Shown here in pieces: positions 9,032-17,125 of a DNA stretch of 64,000 nucleotides. Below the pieces are notes generated by a model, which worked only from the letters and a program-made list of their open reading frames with translations, ran no database searches and was not told the origin of the DNA. Positions within the stretch are counted from its first letter, which is position 1. Each line of letters opens with the position of its first letter. The stretch is from Phyllobacterium calauticae (GTDB lineage Bacteria; Pseudomonadota; Alphaproteobacteria; Rhizobiales; Rhizobiaceae), in assembly GCF_019991125.1 (NCBI RefSeq), contig NZ_JAGENB010000001.1:124001-188000 (forward strand), given 5' to 3'. The position numbers and the translations under genes are program-made.

Positions 9032-10435
9032 TCAGGCAGTCTTGTCGGCGTTTTCATCGGCACCGGCGGCACGTTCCCATGCAGCGGTGTTGCGGTGATA
9101 GGCCCAGAAGGCACCGGCGATGACGATGGCAATGACACCAAGACCCGCCGCGCCGAGACCGCGGATCGCAGCGATCACCGCATAGGACACCCACAGGAAC
9201 CCGTCGACGACGCTGGTGATCTGCACCGCATTGGCCGGCATCTTGAAGCCGGACGACTGGGCGGCGCTGGTGAACAGCGGTGCCAGCGCATTGGCGACGT
9301 AGAAGCCGACAGCCAGCGTGAAGGTGCCGACAATGACCATGCGGAAGACATTCCCCTTCAACAGCGGCGCTGTCATGGCGACGATGAACGGAATAACCGC
9401 CAGATCGGCAAAAAGAATGACGCGGTTGCCCGGCAGGATCACCGAGAGGATGATGGCAATCGGCACCAGGATCAGCGACGAGGAAATCGCCGCGGGATGG
9501 CCGATCAGAATTGCCGAATCAAGCCCGACCAGCAATTCCCTGTCGCCCGTCCGCTTCTTGACGAAAGCCTGCGCCGCATCGGAAACCGGCAGAAGCCCTT
9601 CCATCAATATCTTGACCATGCGCGGCAGCAGCAGCATCACGGCGGCCAAGGTCATGCCGGTCTGCAGCACCTTGCTGAGAACCACGCCGAAATCCCCGGC
9701 GTTGTAGTAGGCGATCACGCCGAGCACGAGACCGATGATCAGGCCGAGAATGACCGGCTCGCCAAAGACGCCGAAGCGCTTTTCGAAAGTTTCGGTGTTG
9801 ATCTCGATCTTGTTGATGCCGGGAATCCGGTCGATGATCCAATTCAAGACGATGGCAATCGGCAGGATCTGCGCTGAGGCCAGATGCGGCACGGAAATGC
9901 CGGGAATGCCATAGAACTGCTGTACGGCCTTGGCCGACCAGTCGGCAAAGAGCAGGCAGAGTGCGACCATCAGCGCCGCGACGATCAGGCCGTAGGCCAG
10001 GCTGTCGGTGGCGGCGACGGCGAGCGAGCCGATGAAGGCAAAGTGCCAGAAATTCCACACGTCGACGTTCAGCGTGCGGGTCATGCGCGTCAGCAGCAGC
10101 ACGATATTCACGGCGATGCCGATGGGGATCACCCACAGGCCGACGGACGATCCGAAGGCGATGGCAGCGGCCGACGGCCAGCCTACATCGACGATATCGC
10201 GCTGAATGCCGGTATTGGTGACGATCGCCTTGGCGACATCGCCAATCGACGTCAGCATCAGCCCGAGCACCAGATTGATACCGATAAAGGCAACGCCGAT
10301 GGTGACGGCTGCACGGAACGCGCGCCCCACCTTGGCGCCAAGCACCACGGCAATGATGAAAATAACGATCGGCAAGAGGACTGTCGGCCCCATCGTGTCG
10401 ACGGCAGCCTTCAGGCCCGCCAAGAAACTGTCCAT
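9032..10435 (-). CDS. PTS galactitol-type EIIC permease
   Basis: Membrane channel subunit of the sugar PTS. It has 467 residues and about 10-11 hydrophobic segments, starting MDSFLAGLKAAVDTMGPTVLLPIVIF. GatC-type signatures include VGWPSAAAIAFGSSVG, IPGISVPHLASAQ and INKIEINTETFEKRFGVFGEP. It is the first gene of the IIC-IIA-IIB operon. No EI, HPr, regulator or sugar-alcohol dehydrogenase is adjacent, so energy coupling must come from proteins encoded elsewhere. Confidence 0.9.
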   Translation of the reverse strand: MDSFLAGLKAAVDTMGPTVLLPIVIFIIAVVLGAKVGRAFRAAVTIGVAFIGINLVLGLMLTSIGDVAKAIVTNTGIQRDIVDVGWPSAAAIAFGSSVGLWVIPIGIAVNIVLLLTRMTRTLNVDVWNFWHFAFIGSLAVAATDSLAYGLIVAALMVALCLLFADWSAKAVQQFYGIPGISVPHLASAQILPIAIVLNWIIDRIPGINKIEINTETFEKRFGVFGEPVILGLIIGLVLGVIAYYNAGDFGVVLSKVLQTGMTLAAVMLLLPRMVKILMEGLLPVSDAAQAFVKKRTGDRELLVGLDSAILIGHPAAISSSLILVPIAIILSVILPGNRVILFADLAVIPFIVAMTAPLLKGNVFRMVIVGTFTLAVGFYVANALAPLFTSAAQSSGFKMPANAVQITSVVDGFLWVSYAVIAAIRGLGAAGLGVIAIVIAGAFWAYHRNTAAWERAAGADENADKTA

Positions 10436-10722
10436 TTAAACCTCCCCAGCAACCCTGTCGGCTGCGATACCCCAAACGCTGTTTTTGCGTCGCGCCAATG
10501 TTTGACAGGATATGCGGGAAAAACTAGCGGATTTTCCGAAAATTCGACCGAAATTCACACTTGTGCGCGGCGATTTCGCTGCAATTTCCCAGTTCCTGGG
10601 CAGATTTTCACGGACTGGGTAAAAGCTTGGCCATTCAGGCCGGCAAACCCCGAAAATGCGCGTTCAAGATGCGCCTCACGTGAATTGAATGAGGCGGCTG
10701 GTACCCGGCTGCCAATGCGGTG

Positions 10723-11235
10723 TTATCGGGTGGCGAGGGTCCCGCGCTCGGCATCATCTGACGAATCGGCCGGTGAGACAGCCAAGGCCGCCGCCTGCGC
10801 GGCGGCTGCAAGCTGGGACATGACACTCCCCGCAACACGCGATGCCTCCTCGCCAAGAGCCTCAGCCAAACGGAGCCGGGCGCACTCCCAGGCGGCCATG
10901 GACTCGTGCATCAGCCGGCGCCCTCCGTCGGTAAGCACCAGGCGTTTGCCGGCCCGGCCCCGCCCCCCATGGCCTCGCACAAGATCCCTCCGCTCGAGGC
11001 TCTTGACGCTGCGGCTGAGGGTGGTGGCGTCGACCCCGGCGCGCGCCGCCAGCTCGGCGAGCGTTGGTTCGTGGCTACCGCCAATCCCCACCAGAAGGCT
11101 GAACTGCTCTGCGGTGATCCCCAACGGCCGAAAGCAGGCATTGTAGTAGCGCGTGAGCGCCCTTGCGGTGACCCGGGCCTGGAAGGCCGGGCACTCGGTT
11201 TCGACGCGCCGATACAGATCAGAAGCCTCAGTCAT
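10723..11235 (-). CDS. MarR-family transcriptional regulator
   Basis: A 170-residue winged-helix regulator. The DNA-binding core is visible as GITAEQFSLLVGIGG, TLAELAARAGVDATTLSRSVKSLE, RRDLVRG and RAGKRLVLTDGGRRL. It is transcribed divergently from the DUF1330 gene, with a perfect 9-bp-arm palindrome between them (11264-11287). It most likely represses itself and that neighbour; the ligand is unknown. The Ala/Ser-rich C-terminal tail of about 25 residues is unremarkable. Confidence 0.88.
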   Translation of the reverse strand: MTEASDLYRRVETECPAFQARVTARALTRYYNACFRPLGITAEQFSLLVGIGGSHEPTLAELAARAGVDATTLSRSVKSLERRDLVRGHGGRGRAGKRLVLTDGGRRLMHESMAAWECARLRLAEALGEEASRVAGSVMSQLAAAAQAAALAVSPADSSDDAERGTLATR

Positions 11236-11263
11236 TTGCAGGTCTCGACACGCTCCAACTCAT

Positions 11264-11287
11264 ATAATACTGTATATGCAGTATTAT
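11264..11287. promoter_or_regulatory. Palindromic operator between MarR and DUF1330 genes
   Basis: ATAATACTG-TATATG-CAGTATTAT: two perfect 9-bp inverted arms with a 6-bp centre, midway between the two divergent starts. The size and symmetry fit a MarR dimer site. It would block both promoters at once. Confidence 0.75.
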
Positions 11288-11301
11288 CGAGGAGCACTGT
11301 A

Positions 11302-11592
11302 ATGACGGCCTATGTCCACGTCAATCTGCGTATAAAAGACCCCGCCAGGCAAGCAGCGCTGGCACCGCGCTTTCAGGCGGCGCTGCAGGCAGCAGGAGGC
11401 CGCATCCTCCACTTCGGACCGGTGGCTCAGATGCTGGAAGGGGACGTGGAGCCATTGCCCATGGCAGGCATCTTCGAATTCGCGACCCTGGCCGACGCGC
11501 TGGCCTTTTATCAGTCATCGGAGTACGCGCCGATCAAGGTTGAGCGCGACGCGGCGCAGGAAGCACGCATGTTTGTCGTCGATGCGGGCTGA
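11302..11592 (+). CDS. DUF1330-like ABM-fold protein
   Basis: A 96-residue cytosolic protein starting MTAYVHVNLRIKDPARQ, with GAGGAGC upstream. The pattern (small ferredoxin-like fold, GGRILHFGPVAQMLEGD, MAGIFEFATLADALAFYQS, SEYAPIKVERD) matches DUF1330, a dimeric alpha/beta-barrel family of unknown function related to monooxygenase and muconolactone-isomerase folds. It is divergent from the MarR gene and probably its target. Confidence 0.8.
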   Translation: MTAYVHVNLRIKDPARQAALAPRFQAALQAAGGRILHFGPVAQMLEGDVEPLPMAGIFEFATLADALAFYQSSEYAPIKVERDAAQEARMFVVDAG

Positions 11593-11625
11593 CGGCTGCC
11601 TGTGAAGCTGCCGACGTCAAAAGTC

Positions 11626-12144
11626 TCAGCCGCCGCGCATGAAACTTTCAAGCGGGAAAATCGCGCACGTCTCGGTGCCGTGGGCCAGCAGCTTGCCGTT
11701 GGCATCGCGCAGGAAGGCTTCCGAGGTCGCCAGCGTGCGGCCGCGATGCACAAGCTTGCCCTCGCAGAAGACCGGGCCGGTATCGATTGACAGTGGCCGA
11801 ACCAGGTTCACCTTGAATTCCACCGTGGTGTAGGCTTCACCGGGCTTCAGGGTCGTCATCACACAGCAGGCGAGCGCCGAATCCATCAGCGTGGCGACCC
11901 AGCCACCATGGATACCGCCCAACGGATTGAGATGCTCCTGCGCCGGGATACCCTTGAAGACAACCCGGTTCAGTTCGACCTCATGCAGGGTGAAAGACAG
12001 GGTTTTGGCGATGGGCGGGGCGGGATACTCCCCACGCAGCATCGCCTGCAGGACGTCGAGACCGCTGCGCTTTGCCAGATCGGCAAGCGGCAGCGTACCG
12101 ATGCCACCGGGAAACGCGATGGCAGGCATGGTATCTGAACTCAT
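11626..12144 (-). CDS. PaaI-family acyl-CoA thioesterase
   Basis: A hotdog-fold thioesterase of 172 residues, likely hydrolysing acyl- or aryl-CoA. The family core GGIHGGWVATLMDSALACC is followed by GEAYTTVEFKVNLVRPL and a C-terminal GKLVHRGRTLATSEAFL. The substrate is not readable. It overlaps the recO stop/start region by 4 bp (ATGA, 12141-12144), so it lies upstream of and coupled to the thioesterase side of the recO-era-rnc group in a tight same-strand arrangement: recO is transcribed first. Confidence 0.87.
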   Translation of the reverse strand: MSSDTMPAIAFPGGIGTLPLADLAKRSGLDVLQAMLRGEYPAPPIAKTLSFTLHEVELNRVVFKGIPAQEHLNPLGGIHGGWVATLMDSALACCVMTTLKPGEAYTTVEFKVNLVRPLSIDTGPVFCEGKLVHRGRTLATSEAFLRDANGKLLAHGTETCAIFPLESFMRGG

Positions 12145-12917
12145 GATTGTGTTGACCTTTCCTGCGCAGCCTGGCCCTGCCCTGCCGTCCTTGATATCGA
12201 TCGCGATACCGCCGTCAAAAATCCGTCGCGCGACTCCGGCGCCTTCAGCGCCCGCGGTTCCCAGACATGGCGGGTGAAGAAGAAACTGGTCAGACGGAAA
12301 GCATCCGTCAGTTCCGCGAGCGACGCCGCCCGCACCTTCGAACTGATCATGAATGGCGGCATCACCAGAAGCTTGTCGGCCCAGGGCGCACCGGCATCGC
12401 GCGATACAGCCCGGCCGGATTTCGGCGAGACATAGGCAAGGTTGTCGCCGCTGCCCGTCGCCGCGCAGCGTTTCAGGTCGAGCCCGAAACCCAGCTCCTC
12501 CAGCATCATCACCTCGAAGCGCAGCAGCAATTCACCCGAGATCAGCGGGTCGTCGCAATGTTCGAGGATGATGGCAAGCGTCTCGAAAAGCCCCTGATGC
12601 GGATCACGCTCCGGCAGGAGGCGCAGATGCGCGGCAGCCAGCTGCAGTGCATAGAGGCCGACAGGCTGTTCGATCAGCCGGGCGGCGGCAAAGGATACCG
12701 GCTCGACCTGCATCATGCCGAGATGCTCGTCAATGCGCGCGCGCCAGATCACATCCACCCGGTTGCCCGGCTGCAGCAGCGGCTGCATGCGGCGGGAGCG
12801 GCCGCCGCGCACCAGCCCCATATGGCGGCCATGCGCGCGCGTCATCAGTTCGAGGATCGCACTGGTTTCCCCGTGCCGCCTCGTTCCGAGTATGATTCCT
12901 TCATCCCGCCATTCCAT
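12141..12917 (-). CDS. recO: DNA repair protein RecO
   Basis: Recombination mediator that anneals ssDNA and loads RecA with RecR in the RecFOR pathway. The 258-residue protein begins with an OB-fold, MEWRDEGIILGTRRHGETSA, then TRAHGRHMGLVRGGRSRR, typical of alphaproteobacterial RecO, and a helical C-terminal domain (FEVMMLEELGFGLDL). It is 57 bp downstream of era on the same strand, the usual Rhizobiales order. Confidence 0.93.
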   Translation of the reverse strand: MEWRDEGIILGTRRHGETSAILELMTRAHGRHMGLVRGGRSRRMQPLLQPGNRVDVIWRARIDEHLGMMQVEPVSFAAARLIEQPVGLYALQLAAAHLRLLPERDPHQGLFETLAIILEHCDDPLISGELLLRFEVMMLEELGFGLDLKRCAATGSGDNLAYVSPKSGRAVSRDAGAPWADKLLVMPPFMISSKVRAASLAELTDAFRLTSFFFTRHVWEPRALKAPESRDGFLTAVSRSISRTAGQGQAAQERSTQS

Positions 12918-12974
12918 GAGGGCCTTTTCCGGCCCTATTGGCCGTATTCTGTTTCCCGGACGGCGAGACTCGCG

Positions 12975-13913
12975 CTAACTGTGCGGGAATTCAAGGCCCA
13001 TTTCGCGGTAGCGCTCGGGATCATTGCCCCAATTGTCACGCACCTTGACGAACAGGAACAGATGGACCTTCTGTTCGAGGATTTCCATCAGTTCCTTGCG
13101 GGCGGACTGGCCGATGGCCTTGATCGCCTGCCCCTCGTGGCCGAGCACGATCTTCTTCTGGCTGTCGCGCTCGACATAGATCACCTGCTGGATGCGGACG
13201 GAACCATCCGGCTTCTCCTCCCAGCTTTCGGTCTCGATGGTCGACGAGTATGGCAATTCGTTGTGCAGGCGCAGGTAAAGCTTTTCCCGGGTGATTTCCG
13301 CCGCCAGCATGCGCATCGGCATGTCGGAAATCTGGTCTTCCGGGTAATACCACGGACCTTCCGGCAGGTTGTCCGCGAGGTACTTCAACAGATCCTTGCA
13401 GCCATAGCCCTTCAGGGCCGATATCATGAACGTCTTGTCGAAATTCACCTTCTCGTTGGCGCGCTGCGCCAGTTCCAGGAGTTTCGGCGCTTCGATGCGG
13501 TCGACCTTGTTGAGGACGAGAATGACCTTGCGCTTCTTCTCGTGCAGGCTGCTCAGAATGGCTTCCGCCTCTTCGTTGATGCCCTCTTCCACGTCGATCA
13601 GCACCAGAATGAGGTCGGCATCCTTGGCGCCGCCCCAGGCTGTCGTCACCATGGCGCGGTCGAGCCGGCGCTTGGGCTTGAAAATACCGGGCGTATCGAC
13701 CAACACCATCTGCGTGCGGTCGTGAATGACGATGCCGCGCACCAGCGCGCGCGTGGTCTGGACCTTGTGGGTGACGATCGAAACCTTGCTGCCGACCAGC
13801 TGGTTGACCAGCGTCGACTTGCCGGCATTCGGCGCGCCGATCAAGGCGATGAAGCCCGAACGCGTCGGGCCTTCGGGCTGGGCCGTTTCCGGCGTTGCAT
13901 CCTGTTCGGTCAT
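12975..13913 (-). CDS. era: GTPase Era
   Basis: Essential GTPase that binds 16S rRNA during 30S assembly. The start at ATG 13913 (MTEQDATPET) gives 312 residues, matching Rhizobiales Era, and overlaps the rnc stop by 4 bp (ATGA). G motifs: GAPNAGKS at 26-33, the switch DTPGIF, LNKVD, and the C-terminal KH domain with VIYVERDSQKKIVLG and the family tail KVRDNWGNDPERYREMG. A longer open frame upstream runs over rnc and is rejected. Confidence 0.96.
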   Translation of the reverse strand: MTEQDATPETAQPEGPTRSGFIALIGAPNAGKSTLVNQLVGSKVSIVTHKVQTTRALVRGIVIHDRTQMVLVDTPGIFKPKRRLDRAMVTTAWGGAKDADLILVLIDVEEGINEEAEAILSSLHEKKRKVILVLNKVDRIEAPKLLELAQRANEKVNFDKTFMISALKGYGCKDLLKYLADNLPEGPWYYPEDQISDMPMRMLAAEITREKLYLRLHNELPYSSTIETESWEEKPDGSVRIQQVIYVERDSQKKIVLGHEGQAIKAIGQSARKELMEILEQKVHLFLFVKVRDNWGNDPERYREMGLEFPHS

Positions 13914-14623
13914 GTCTGTCCTTCTTCCTGCGTCTTCTGACGGACGCCTTCCCGGTAAAGCAGGGCAACGGCCGCTTCCTGCTCGGCAATGCGCTTGGAG
14001 CGCCCCATGCCGGTGGCTGGCGCAAAGCCCTTCACCTCTACCTTCACCGTAAACTGTGGATCGTGGTCCGGGCCGGTGCGCTCGACCACGCTGTATATGG
14101 GCTGGGCACCATCCTGCTGGTGTGCCCATTCCTGCAATTCCGTCTTGGGATCGCGCTGCGCCGAGTTGATCTCGCGCGAGCGGGCATCCCAATACCGCTG
14201 GATGAAAGGTTGCGCCGCTTCCAGCCCGCCGTCCAGATAAATCGTTGCGATCAGCGATTCCACCACGTCGGCACGCAGGCTTTTCAGCCGCTTGTCCGCC
14301 AATCCCTTCACATCGGAACCGGTGCGGATGAATTCATGCAGGCCGATTTCATCGGCCACCGCAGCGCAGGTATCGGCATTGACCAGCGAGTTCAGGCGCA
14401 GCGACAATTCCCCTTCGCTCGCAGTCGGATAGGCGCGGAAGAGCATTTCGGCAATGACCAGCCCGAGAACGCGATCGCCGAGGAATTCGAGCCGTTCGTA
14501 ATCCGATCCGACCGACTGGCGGGCACTGGCATGGGTCAGCGCGCGCTCCAGGCGGGCGAGATCGCGAAATGTATGGCTCGTCTGCTCCTCCAGTCTGCGA
14601 ACGGCGTCAGCGGACAGGGTCAT
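13910..14623 (-). CDS. rnc: Ribonuclease III
   Basis: Double-strand RNA endonuclease for rRNA processing and mRNA turnover. The 237-residue protein has the signature YERLEFLGDRVLGLVIAEML with the catalytic acidic residues, ADVVESLIATIYLDGG, and a C-terminal dsRNA-binding domain (DPKTELQEWAHQQ to GRSKRIAEQEAAVALL). It lies 7 bp after lepB and overlaps era by 4 bp: a lepB-rnc-era-recO run with coupled translation. Confidence 0.97.
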   Translation of the reverse strand: MTLSADAVRRLEEQTSHTFRDLARLERALTHASARQSVGSDYERLEFLGDRVLGLVIAEMLFRAYPTASEGELSLRLNSLVNADTCAAVADEIGLHEFIRTGSDVKGLADKRLKSLRADVVESLIATIYLDGGLEAAQPFIQRYWDARSREINSAQRDPKTELQEWAHQQDGAQPIYSVVERTGPDHDPQFTVKVEVKGFAPATGMGRSKRIAEQEAAVALLYREGVRQKTQEEGQT

Positions 14624-14630
14624 AGGCGGC

Positions 14631-15413
14631 TCATTGGCTCTTCGGGGTGAAAGAGGTTCCGTTCACGCTGTGAAGCAGACGGTCAAAGCGCAGCTCCGAC
14701 GGCCAGCGCCACAGTTCCAGCGGGCTTGCCTTGCCGGCAATGGAGAAGAAGATGATGTTGGCACGGCCGATGAAGTTTTCGAAGGGCACGTAGCCGACGT
14801 CAAAGCGGCTGTCGGCGGAATTGTCGCGATTGTCACCCATCATGAAATAGTGGCCGGCTGGCACAACGAATTCGCGCGTGTCGTCGCCGAGACCGTTGGG
14901 GGTCAAATCAAGCGTGTCGTAGGTCACGCCGTTCGGCAGCGTTTCGCGGTAGACATCCACGGGGCGGTTGACTTCGGTGACATCGGGATTGTTGATCTGG
15001 CCAACCTTGACGCGCGGCACGGCCACGTCGTTGAGGTAAAGCACGCCGCCACGCATCTGCACGCGGTCACCGGGAAGGCCGACCACGCGCTTGATGAAAT
15101 CCAGCGATGTATCGTTGGGCTTGCGGAACACGGCAATGTCGCCGCGCTGCGGCTCGCTGGCCCAGATGCGCCCGGAAAACAGGTTCGGCGCAAAGGGAAT
15201 GGAGAATTTCGAGAAGCCGTAGGAGAATTTCGAAACGAAGAGATAATCACCCTCGAGCAGGGTCGGACGCATCGAACCGGACGGAATGTTGAACGGCTGG
15301 AACAGCACGGTCCGGATCACCAGAGCGAGCAGCAGGGCCTGCACGACAACGCTGATCGTCTCGCCAAGACCGCCAGATTTTTTCACAACAGATTTGTCGC
15401 TCACGCTCGTCAT
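14631..15413 (-). CDS. lepB: Signal peptidase I
   Basis: Inner-membrane serine protease that removes Sec signal peptides. It has 260 residues and one N-terminal membrane helix (about 19-37). Box B PSGSMRPTLLEGD holds the nucleophile Ser47. Boxes C-D RGDIAVFRKP and DFIKRVVGLPGD hold the general base Lys108. Box E is GDNRDNSADSRF. Immediately upstream of rnc. Confidence 0.96.
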   Translation of the reverse strand: MTSVSDKSVVKKSGGLGETISVVVQALLLALVIRTVLFQPFNIPSGSMRPTLLEGDYLFVSKFSYGFSKFSIPFAPNLFSGRIWASEPQRGDIAVFRKPNDTSLDFIKRVVGLPGDRVQMRGGVLYLNDVAVPRVKVGQINNPDVTEVNRPVDVYRETLPNGVTYDTLDLTPNGLGDDTREFVVPAGHYFMMGDNRDNSADSRFDVGYVPFENFIGRANIIFFSIAGKASPLELWRWPSELRFDRLLHSVNGTSFTPKSQ

Positions 15414-15502
15414 ATCTCCAAATTTCTAAGCTGCACCCTCTTAACCGCTGAATCTGCAGGGAGCAATGCTACATAGCTCTGCTCAATGGCGTTTGATTGC
15501 GG

Positions 15503-15907
15503 CTATTCCACGATTTTCAGCGCTTCGATAATCACGAATGCTTGCGCAAGCGGAAAATCGTCGGTGATCGTCACGTGGATGTGTGCGGTATGTCCGGCGG
15601 GCAGAATCGCCTCAAGCCGACGGGCGGCACCATTGGTCAGCCGCATCGTCGGCGCGCCGCTCGGAAGGTTGATCACCCCCATGTCGCGCCAGAAAACACC
15701 CTCGGACAACCCCGTCCCGAGCGCCTTGGCGCAGGCCTCCTTGGCCGCAAAACGCTTGGCATAGGAGGCGGCGCGCAGCTTGCGCCGTTCGGAGCGGGCC
15801 TGCTCGACCGGCGTGTAGACGCGATCGATGAAGCGCTGGCCATGCCGCTCCAATGTCTTTTCAATCCGTCTTATATCAATCAGGTCACTGCCGATCCCGA
15901 TGATCAT
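15503..15907 (-). CDS. acpS: Holo-[acyl-carrier-protein] synthase
   Basis: Transfers 4'-phosphopantetheine from CoA to apo-ACP. The start at ATG 15907 gives a 134-residue protein with the complete signature: [42 protein letters not shown] and [18 protein letters not shown]. The ATG overlaps the stop of the DUF2062 gene by 4 bp. Confidence 0.96.
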   Translation of the reverse strand: MIIGIGSDLIDIRRIEKTLERHGQRFIDRVYTPVEQARSERRKLRAASYAKRFAAKEACAKALGTGLSEGVFWRDMGVINLPSGAPTMRLTNGAARRLEAILPAGHTAHIHVTITDDFPLAQAFVIIEALKIVE

Positions 15908-16464
15908 GTGGGTTCGGCCACCTTTTCCAGCGCATAACCGGCCTTGCGGCGGTGCTGGAAGCTGGCAACGATCCAGCGGGTCGGGAAATAGACCACAAGG
16001 GCGGCGATGAAACCGAGGGGGATCGCACCGATCAGCATCGGCTTGACGATCGGGCCCCACAATTCGGCGAAATCCAGATGCCGCAGCATATGGCCGAGGT
16101 GGTGCGGGAAAGGCTCGTCGCTGGGACCGCCGCTCAGGATGAACCGTCCGGCCTCCAGCGTCGCGCCCCAGATAAACGGCAGGAACAGCGGATTGCCGAG
16201 CGTCGTGCCAAGGATGGCGGCGGCGATGTTGCCGCCGATGATCCAGGCAATCGCCAGCGCCACGGCGATGTGCACGCCGAGAATGGGAATGAACGAGGAA
16301 AAAATGCCGGCGGCAAGCCCTGCCGCAATGGCGTGCGGGGTCGCCCGCAGCCGCAGAACACGCTTGCCGAAATAGCGCAGCGACCGACCGACCGAGCGGC
16401 GCGGCCACAGTGCAGTACGCATCCGTTCACGGAAGCCCGGTTTGATACGCCGTTTGAAGAGCAT
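15904..16464 (-). CDS. DUF2062 membrane protein
   Basis: A 186-residue integral membrane protein of the DUF2062 family, function unknown. A basic N-terminus ([15 protein letters not shown]) precedes hydrophobic segments including [20 protein letters not shown], the characteristic [17 protein letters not shown] and an additional C-terminal helix. It is coupled to acpS by a 4-bp overlap, a neighbourhood common in Rhizobiales. Confidence 0.9.
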   Translation of the reverse strand: MLFKRRIKPGFRERMRTALWPRRSVGRSLRYFGKRVLRLRATPHAIAAGLAAGIFSSFIPILGVHIAVALAIAWIIGGNIAAAILGTTLGNPLFLPFIWGATLEAGRFILSGGPSDEPFPHHLGHMLRHLDFAELWGPIVKPMLIGAIPLGFIAALVVYFPTRWIVASFQHRRKAGYALEKVAEPT

Positions 16465-16536
16465 TGGTATTCAAGTCCCTCGACGCCGGAGCCAGCGAGT
16501 GCGCAACTGGCTCAAGCGCTCACGTCTTTTGGTTAA

Positions 16537-17115
16537 TCAAATATTACGACTACCAGGCTTAACGGGCGGAATTGCGGCAAGCTCAGGCGGTAATTGGTCC
16601 GCAGGATAGGCCGGGACCTCATATTCCGCCAGCGCAATCAGCGGCACGCCGACATCTGTCTTGCCGGCGGAGCGATCGATAATGCAGGCAGCGGCCAGAA
16701 CCTCGGCGCCCAGTTCCTGCAAGGTGGTGACCGTCTCGCGGATCGACAAGCCCGTCGACACGATATCTTCGACGATGACGACGCGCGCACCCTTGGCAAT
16801 TTCAAAACGGCGCAGGCGGAACACACCGTTCTCGCGTTCGACCCAGATGGCCGGGACGCCGAGATGGCGCGATGTTTCATAGGCCGGGATGATGCCGCCG
16901 ATGGCCGGTCCGACCACGTAGTCGATCGGGCCAAGACCGGCATTCCTGATCTTGTCGGCCAGCGCACGGCATACGCGCTCGGTCTTGTCGGCGTGCATGA
17001 ACACGCGGGCCTTTTGCAGGAATGTCGGGCTGCGCAAGCCCGATGTCAGGATAAAATGCCCTTCGAGGACTGCCCCTGCTTCGCGAAATACCTGCAGAAC
17101 TTCATCCGTATTCAT
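16537..17115 (-). CDS. pyrE: Orotate phosphoribosyltransferase
   Basis: Makes OMP from orotate and PRPP in pyrimidine synthesis. The 192-residue protein has the PRPP loop [36 protein letters not shown] and [13 protein letters not shown]. It follows rsh by 10 bp on the same strand. Confidence 0.96.
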   Translation of the reverse strand: MNTDEVLQVFREAGAVLEGHFILTSGLRSPTFLQKARVFMHADKTERVCRALADKIRNAGLGPIDYVVGPAIGGIIPAYETSRHLGVPAIWVERENGVFRLRRFEIAKGARVVIVEDIVSTGLSIRETVTTLQELGAEVLAAACIIDRSAGKTDVGVPLIALAEYEVPAYPADQLPPELAAIPPVKPGSRNI

Positions 17116-17125
17116 GTGTGCCCCT

